10,078 nt of DNA from assembly GCA_015143735.1 (NCBI GenBank), contig VKHC01000701.1, positions 1 through 10,078 of the forward strand. Reading direction: 5' to 3'. A program made the position numbers and the translations under genes. A model generated the notes under the pieces. That model saw nothing but the letters and a program-made list of their open reading frames with translations, was not told the DNA's origin and did not search any database. This document shows positions 1-6,000 of this stretch, one piece after another (the stretch's first letter is position 1; each line of letters opens with the position of its first letter). This stretch comes from Synura sp. LO234KE. Taxonomy: Eukaryota; Sar; Synurophyceae; Synurales; Mallomonadaceae.

Positions 1-58
1 CGACTACCGAGACAAACCAGAAAACGACGTGAAATTCCATGTCCACAGTGGGGTAATA
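1..58 (-). CDS. WASHC4: WASHC4 exon 28, cut by the window edge
   Basis: 19 codons plus one base. Acceptor GTCCAAAG. FWFVSVV resembles human HWFQSVR, about 5 residues further from the previous block than in human. It may be the tail of exon 27 rather than a separate exon. Confidence 0.6.
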
Positions 59-3000
59 CTTTGGACTTGAATTAAACACTATACCATAGTTTACCTGTCT
101 TAGTACAGCCAAGCAAAAAGCAAGGCCCAACGGAAAACCATCATCCGCGAAGTACATTTCCCTGGTCCAGGGTTACAAGAGCAAGGCGAGTATGTGAAGA
201 GGGTCGACTGCCTATTAACCAGCACGTGTATCTTTTAAGAGGGGATCATCTCAATCGCAATAACCTTCCACTATGGCACCATTTATAATGTGAAACGAAT
301 CGAGAGGAGAAGTAAATGCAATGCGACGGGTGAATCCACACAAGAATATTCAATCAACAAGATGCGCATTTCCTCTTATTTGTACCTGATGAATCCCTTG
401 CCTATGGTTCGGTAGATGTTATCCTTGGCTTGTATCGAAGCGTCTATCCATGTCACCGTGAGCGACGGAACTGATCCACATAACAAAAGGAAGGAATTAT
501 GTCAGTCACCGACCGGTCTACAAACCGCTTGATCGTCAATAACATAAACCTTAGAGTTGAGAATGCAAACCCTGACAAGCCACACAGGCCTGCCGGTTTG
601 TTATCACTCATTCTATATACGGCGACGTTCATACCAATCATGAAGAAGCCCTTGAGATGCTCCAGCTTCTCTTCCGTGAAGACCGTCTCGAACACCTTCA
701 CCAGGATCTTGAAGTAGTCCTCGCCGAGCGCGAAGCTGGCGGATAGGGCCCTTATCGTGTCGTCCAGAACCTCTGCAGCCTTCATCTGTACATCCGGATG
801 AAATTCCCGCAGGAAGCGAAGAAACAACGGTTTTAAAACGAAGTCAGAAGAAATTTACACGGTGATGAAACATATCTCAATAGTACATTCAAACGAATCA
901 CTTGGTATTGTTAAATATTTCATGATCCGAAACTGTTGAGTGTACGCAGAGCTCGCCCCGTACGTCTCCCTATTTAACACAAGGAAGAGTTTCAAAAAGG
1001 CGACTGCTGATTATGTGCAAATGAACACATCCTCTAAACTCATACCGCAGATTGCTTTTACTGAAAATAAATAAATTATAAATGGGAAAACAGATAATAT
1101 GCCCAAAATAGCTGGAAGATCGACTTGACATCTCATCCGTACTCTGACTCATCCCCAATTTCAGTTACTTTAATGGAGCTGGTTGGTTTATGGAAGAGCG
1201 AACCCCGTGGTGATATTAATTCACTACCGATGCAAGTCAAATATAATTCCAGATCGCAAATTGTCTATTTCAAACGGAATAGTTCTAAACAAGATTGTAC
1301 TCATACTACATCTGTTACATCGGCCATGTCCCAATTTAGCGTACTATATAGATTTTAATACTATCATAATAAACATTTTAAGATAATATATACGAATGAC
1401 GAATCAAAGCAGCACTAGTTCTATCTCTGGTAATTCGTAAATTGTGCAATTTATACAATTAGAAAACGCGTTCGACTTTAACCCCACGAGAGGTTTTGCA
1501 CAGTGGTCAAAAAAATTCGAAAAGTGTGGCGAGTTGTGGATTAGAGTAAACACTATCATGTAGGTCAAGCTGCGGGTGGTATGGCAGTCTAAGAATTTTT
1601 CCCCCACCCTCACCCCACTCTACCAAACCTTACCGTCTTGTCAGAGATATAATTGACTCCCGCGTAGACCACTCCCTTCTGCTCCTCCTCGACACCTCCT
1701 TGTCCAACAGTGCTGCTTTCTCCTGCCTGCTTCTTCTCCTCCCTCATATCAATCAGCATATCCTGAAGGAGACTTGGTCAGATTCCGAGTACTTTATTAA
1801 GCGTTTCCCCTGACTGCTGACAGAGGACCGACTGTACGCAGTTGTCGGAGGCGAGCTCACCTTGAACTGCGGCACGCTGCTCATGTCCGGTAAATACTTC
1901 AATGTATCTCTGACGTCACGCCGTACAGAGAAAAATAGCATTCAATTTCCGATCGACACGAGTTACTTTAATACATATATACAAAAATAAATTTAACCTA
2001 TGGAAGCAATCCAATTAATGCTCAAAGACAGTGAGATATAGCCACTGCGTCTAGAGCCAACGCTAGAACAATCCGTTTAGAGCGGCACAATACGGCTGGA
2101 GGTTAAAGATGTGCGAACGCGATCGTCACAGCCCAACGCTATGCTCACAGTTACCTGCAGCACCGCAGGGACGCGGTCCGTAGCATGCGCACGTAGCCTA
2201 ACGCATTGCCGATCTGACCGTTGGCAATGACGTATCAAGTCACAACGATGTCGGAGAAGTTTCCAACTTGTAATATATGCAAACTTACCTCAGTTATCAG
2301 GAGTCGGAACTCGTCCAAATAGGACACCACGTCGTCTCCAGCTGATCCAAGTCCACTTCGTCGATCTGCCCCCCCAAGTCTTCGCATGTCTTTCAGGAAC
2401 TTCATCGCCCTGAGCAAACAGAATCAATGGATACCAAAAACACACCAGGAGGGGAATTAGTGATCGGTCCCTCTCTAGAAAGGAGAGGCCGATGAGCAAG
2501 TAACACTATCACCGAGCACGGAGGCATTTTCCATGATTAAGATTCTCTCAGATCACATGCGAAATAACTTCAACTCTGAACCGACCGCTTTACATCGTGG
2601 AGTATGCCCCACCTTGAGACCGGGTACTGGTTGTTCACGTCAGGGTCCATCTTATGTTTACTAAACCAACGCCTTTCTCGACTTAAGTGACCGCTAGTAC
2701 AAACAACAAAAACAGCACCAACAGCAACTGTGTGAAATGGTTCTCGAAAATTGAACCGAAGCCTGCAGTGAAATATCGTTATTGTTCATCAGGAGTCTTC
2801 CAGTTCCAACCAGCAACGGAAACTACATTTTGAAAAATACAGAAATACCATATTCCCCTCCGGATGACGACGACGAAGGAATGGGTGAGTAAAGTAGGTA
2901 TTCGTTGAGTTTACTTACCGGATGTAGTCGTCGTTGAGGAAGAGACTGAAGACGTGGAATTTTTGTGTCAGAAACTGGTAGGTGAAATTGACTGCTGTAT

Positions 3001-6000
3001 TTAGAACACCCAGACCATGCTGCCTCAGGGACGCTGCAATGTCAAGAAGGAAACAAGCGATAAATAGACGGCGTGCGGAGGTGTTGAAGTTGTATTCCAA
3101 TGAAATAGCCGTTGAAACAGATGAAACTCTAATAGCATTTTACAGCCTACCTACGACACTCTCCAGCTGCACAGTGTTTACGTGTTTCGAGGCCTATATC
3201 ATGCACATAAACAATATGATCAGATTATTACGAGGGACATCTTGGCTGATATCGGGTGTATCGCCATCCACGCGTCACAGCAACACGCCCGCGACTCACG
3301 TTGTCGGTGCGGAACTCCACGAAGTACTGACTGTTCATATCGTATGTGAATCTGTAACGGCAATTGTCAAAGACGAGGTGACACGGGTGTACGCTAAGGA
3401 ATTATGGTTGGGCAGGGTCAGAGCGGTCGGTCATCCACCACGGCGTTAGTACTGGTGTCTCAATGAAGGAAGACGAAATTGATGGATGCGGTACAAGTAT
3501 GGACACTGCATCGATTCTAGCGAGAGTACAGACGAACAGCTGCTTTGAACAGAAAGAGTCTCACCGTTTAACAAAAACGTGGATATTTCGCATGATCTGA
3601 AGGGCATCTATTCCCTGCTCCAGGGACCCCATCGGGAGGTAGTAGTCGACCAATTGCAGCTTGTACTTCATTTGAGCAAGGGCTCGCATCTCCGTGTAGA
3701 TTCTCCAGTCGTGGAGCGCCTGAAACCCACGGTCCCCAATGAGAAGCAAGGATAACCATACGGTTGATATTGCAGAGATGGGTAACGATCATGACGAGTT
3801 TCAGTCATAGCACATGACTCTTAGTATTCCGACTCCCACGAATATTGTCCCTCTCATTCGATAGTATTCCGTGCCCCCCTCACCGCTCTATTCGGTTCAC
3901 TTACAAAGGTGGTGAGGTTGTAGAAGATGCCGTTGAGGTAGTGCTGCACATCTCGACGTATGTGTAACTGGTAACCAAGTACTCTGAGCAAGTTATACGG
4001 CCCACGAGTTGTGAGAAGTTAGGATGCGGAGTGGGCTGAGTCGGAGTGGGCTGTATAAACGAGAACCAGCGACCGCTTGTCCCCTCCCTCCCAGCCATTC
4101 ATCCATCGACCTCCGACACAAGTCCTCGATCACCTCAGAGGTTCCAATCGGATGTAGGGCTCCAGAAGTCGACGATTCTCCTTCAGCTGACAGAAAGTAA
4201 AAAGTTGGCGGAGCAACATCCCAATCGATAATTATAGAATAGAGGCACTAGAGCGTGTGATTGTGGAGGGTGTACGTGGCAACCGGGGAATGGAAGAATA
4301 GCGCGGCAAATAGACGAAAGGAATTTGAAAACTACTATGGTATAGATAATAATTCCGCTTGAAGTAATTTACAATACAACGATCTCGTATTTTCGATAGG
4401 TAGGCGGGGTCGAATACGGTGCCGGGGACGTTTACTATAATAGAATCGTTTTCCCGCCCACCTCTTGCTCTTGCTTCATTTCCAAGTGATTATGGTGGGC
4501 GTGTAGCCTCAGATCCATCTCGATATCCCTAACATAAACAGCAATATCACAGTCTTAATTTACTTCTGATGAATTCCCATCGCCAAAATTATAGGCGATA
4601 GCGATAAAGGCCCATTGATGACGATTACCGAACCTGCAAAGCGGTTGAACGATGGCCCCCTGAACCGTGCGGTACAAGTAGTTCTCGTATCGCAGGAGGA
4701 GGGGCTTCGGAGAAGGAAGATGAGCCGCCGACTGACATACACACCGACACAGACGCCAAAACAGATGCATATATATTTATATAATGGCCTTGCAAATGCA
4801 AAGCATATGTATGACAAAATGAATATATTATGACAGTTTGCATATTGCAAACTCTTCATAAGTGGATTGCGCATGCATTCTTCTTCCCCAATCGTAGGAT
4901 CCGGTGATCCATCAGGCTCCCACTCACCACACCGAGCGATACACCGTCAGCGAAGGCGTGAAGCAGAGACTGTAGCGCTGCGCAGCTAGTCGGTGAGGTG
5001 GATTCATAGACCGACTCCAGCATTGGGCTCAATAGGGTGTAGTTCAGGAATAGGAATTTCAGGGAGCAGGCCCGAAGCATATCCACTCGAAAGTTAGCCA
5101 ACTGTACCAAGCGCCTAACCCACATTCATGTTGATTCACATACAGTGAGTTTAGAAGTCTTTAATTTGCACTCACGGGGCATTTGTCATGTGTATGATTA
5201 GGACATGGAACCATGTTGTTGAATTACAGTGTCAAGGAGATGAAGATGTGCGTCTTAAACCCGTGCATCCCCCACTCGACCCGCCACGTACCCGAGGAGG
5301 TTCTTCAGCGCGGCGGACTCCTTATCCGCGACGTTGACGACGCACAGTGCGATACCGGCGGACACAGACATGACCACTTGTCTGAGAGTTCCGTAGGCAT
5401 CGGATAAGTAGACGTTTTTACACTTTGTAAGTTCGTTTAGTTTAAGAATAATAATCCAAATGGTGCTTATTGATTCCATGGTAAGGCGATACGGTAAGAG
5501 AGAGCGCGTGGGTGCATTGGCGGTGGGTGGTTAAGCGGGCGTGCACACGCGGGTGGAGAGAGGCAGTGACCTGGGCAGAGTAAGGGTGTCCGACGACACC
5601 AGCAGACCCGCCAGGCTCTCCATCGCCGCGATCACGTACGGAATCGAAGAGGCATACGGCGTCTCGCGTCGACTGTTTCCCATGATATCGATCTCGGGCG
5701 GAAGGCTCTCTACTCGCACTCTGAACGCACATCAGTGGAACAGTTGAGCGGACGAACAGACACAAACATCTTCATGATGTGATTGGATTGGTGGGATCGA
5801 GCACTGTTATAACATTACACCGATATGAATCAAGCGATATGCGACATGCACTTTATTATTTTTTTTACCTGATCGCCCTGAGCAGTTGGACGGCCTCAGC
5901 GGCGGTTATGGAGCTAACATGCATCAAAGCCTGGACCGCAGCGATTACAAGGAACAACACAATACATATCAATATAGGTTCACCGGCCATAATAGGAGGT

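Noticed and set aside
453-634. C-terminal part of the 124-codon minus-strand frame
   Set aside because: Similarity to SWIP stops at the GTATGA donor (634-629) and resumes in exon 26 in the right phase, so this part is intron.
1125-1358. Plus-strand open frame over repeat copy A as a gene
   Set aside because: The similar stretch in copy B is broken by stops, and the frame lies inside an intron. It is better read as a repeat fragment.
2982-3449. 155-codon plus-strand open frame
   Set aside because: It lies antisense to WASHC4 exons 17-19 and introns 16-18, and its sequence matches no family I recognise. The opposite strand is clearly coding.
4560-4874. 104-codon minus-strand open frame with hydrophobic stretch
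   Set aside because: It overlaps exon 12 in another frame and otherwise covers intron 11; the conserved SWIP block is in the other frame.
5442-5765. 107-codon minus-strand open frame
   Set aside because: It covers exon 9 in the wrong frame. The frame that matches SWIP is the shorter one starting at 5719.
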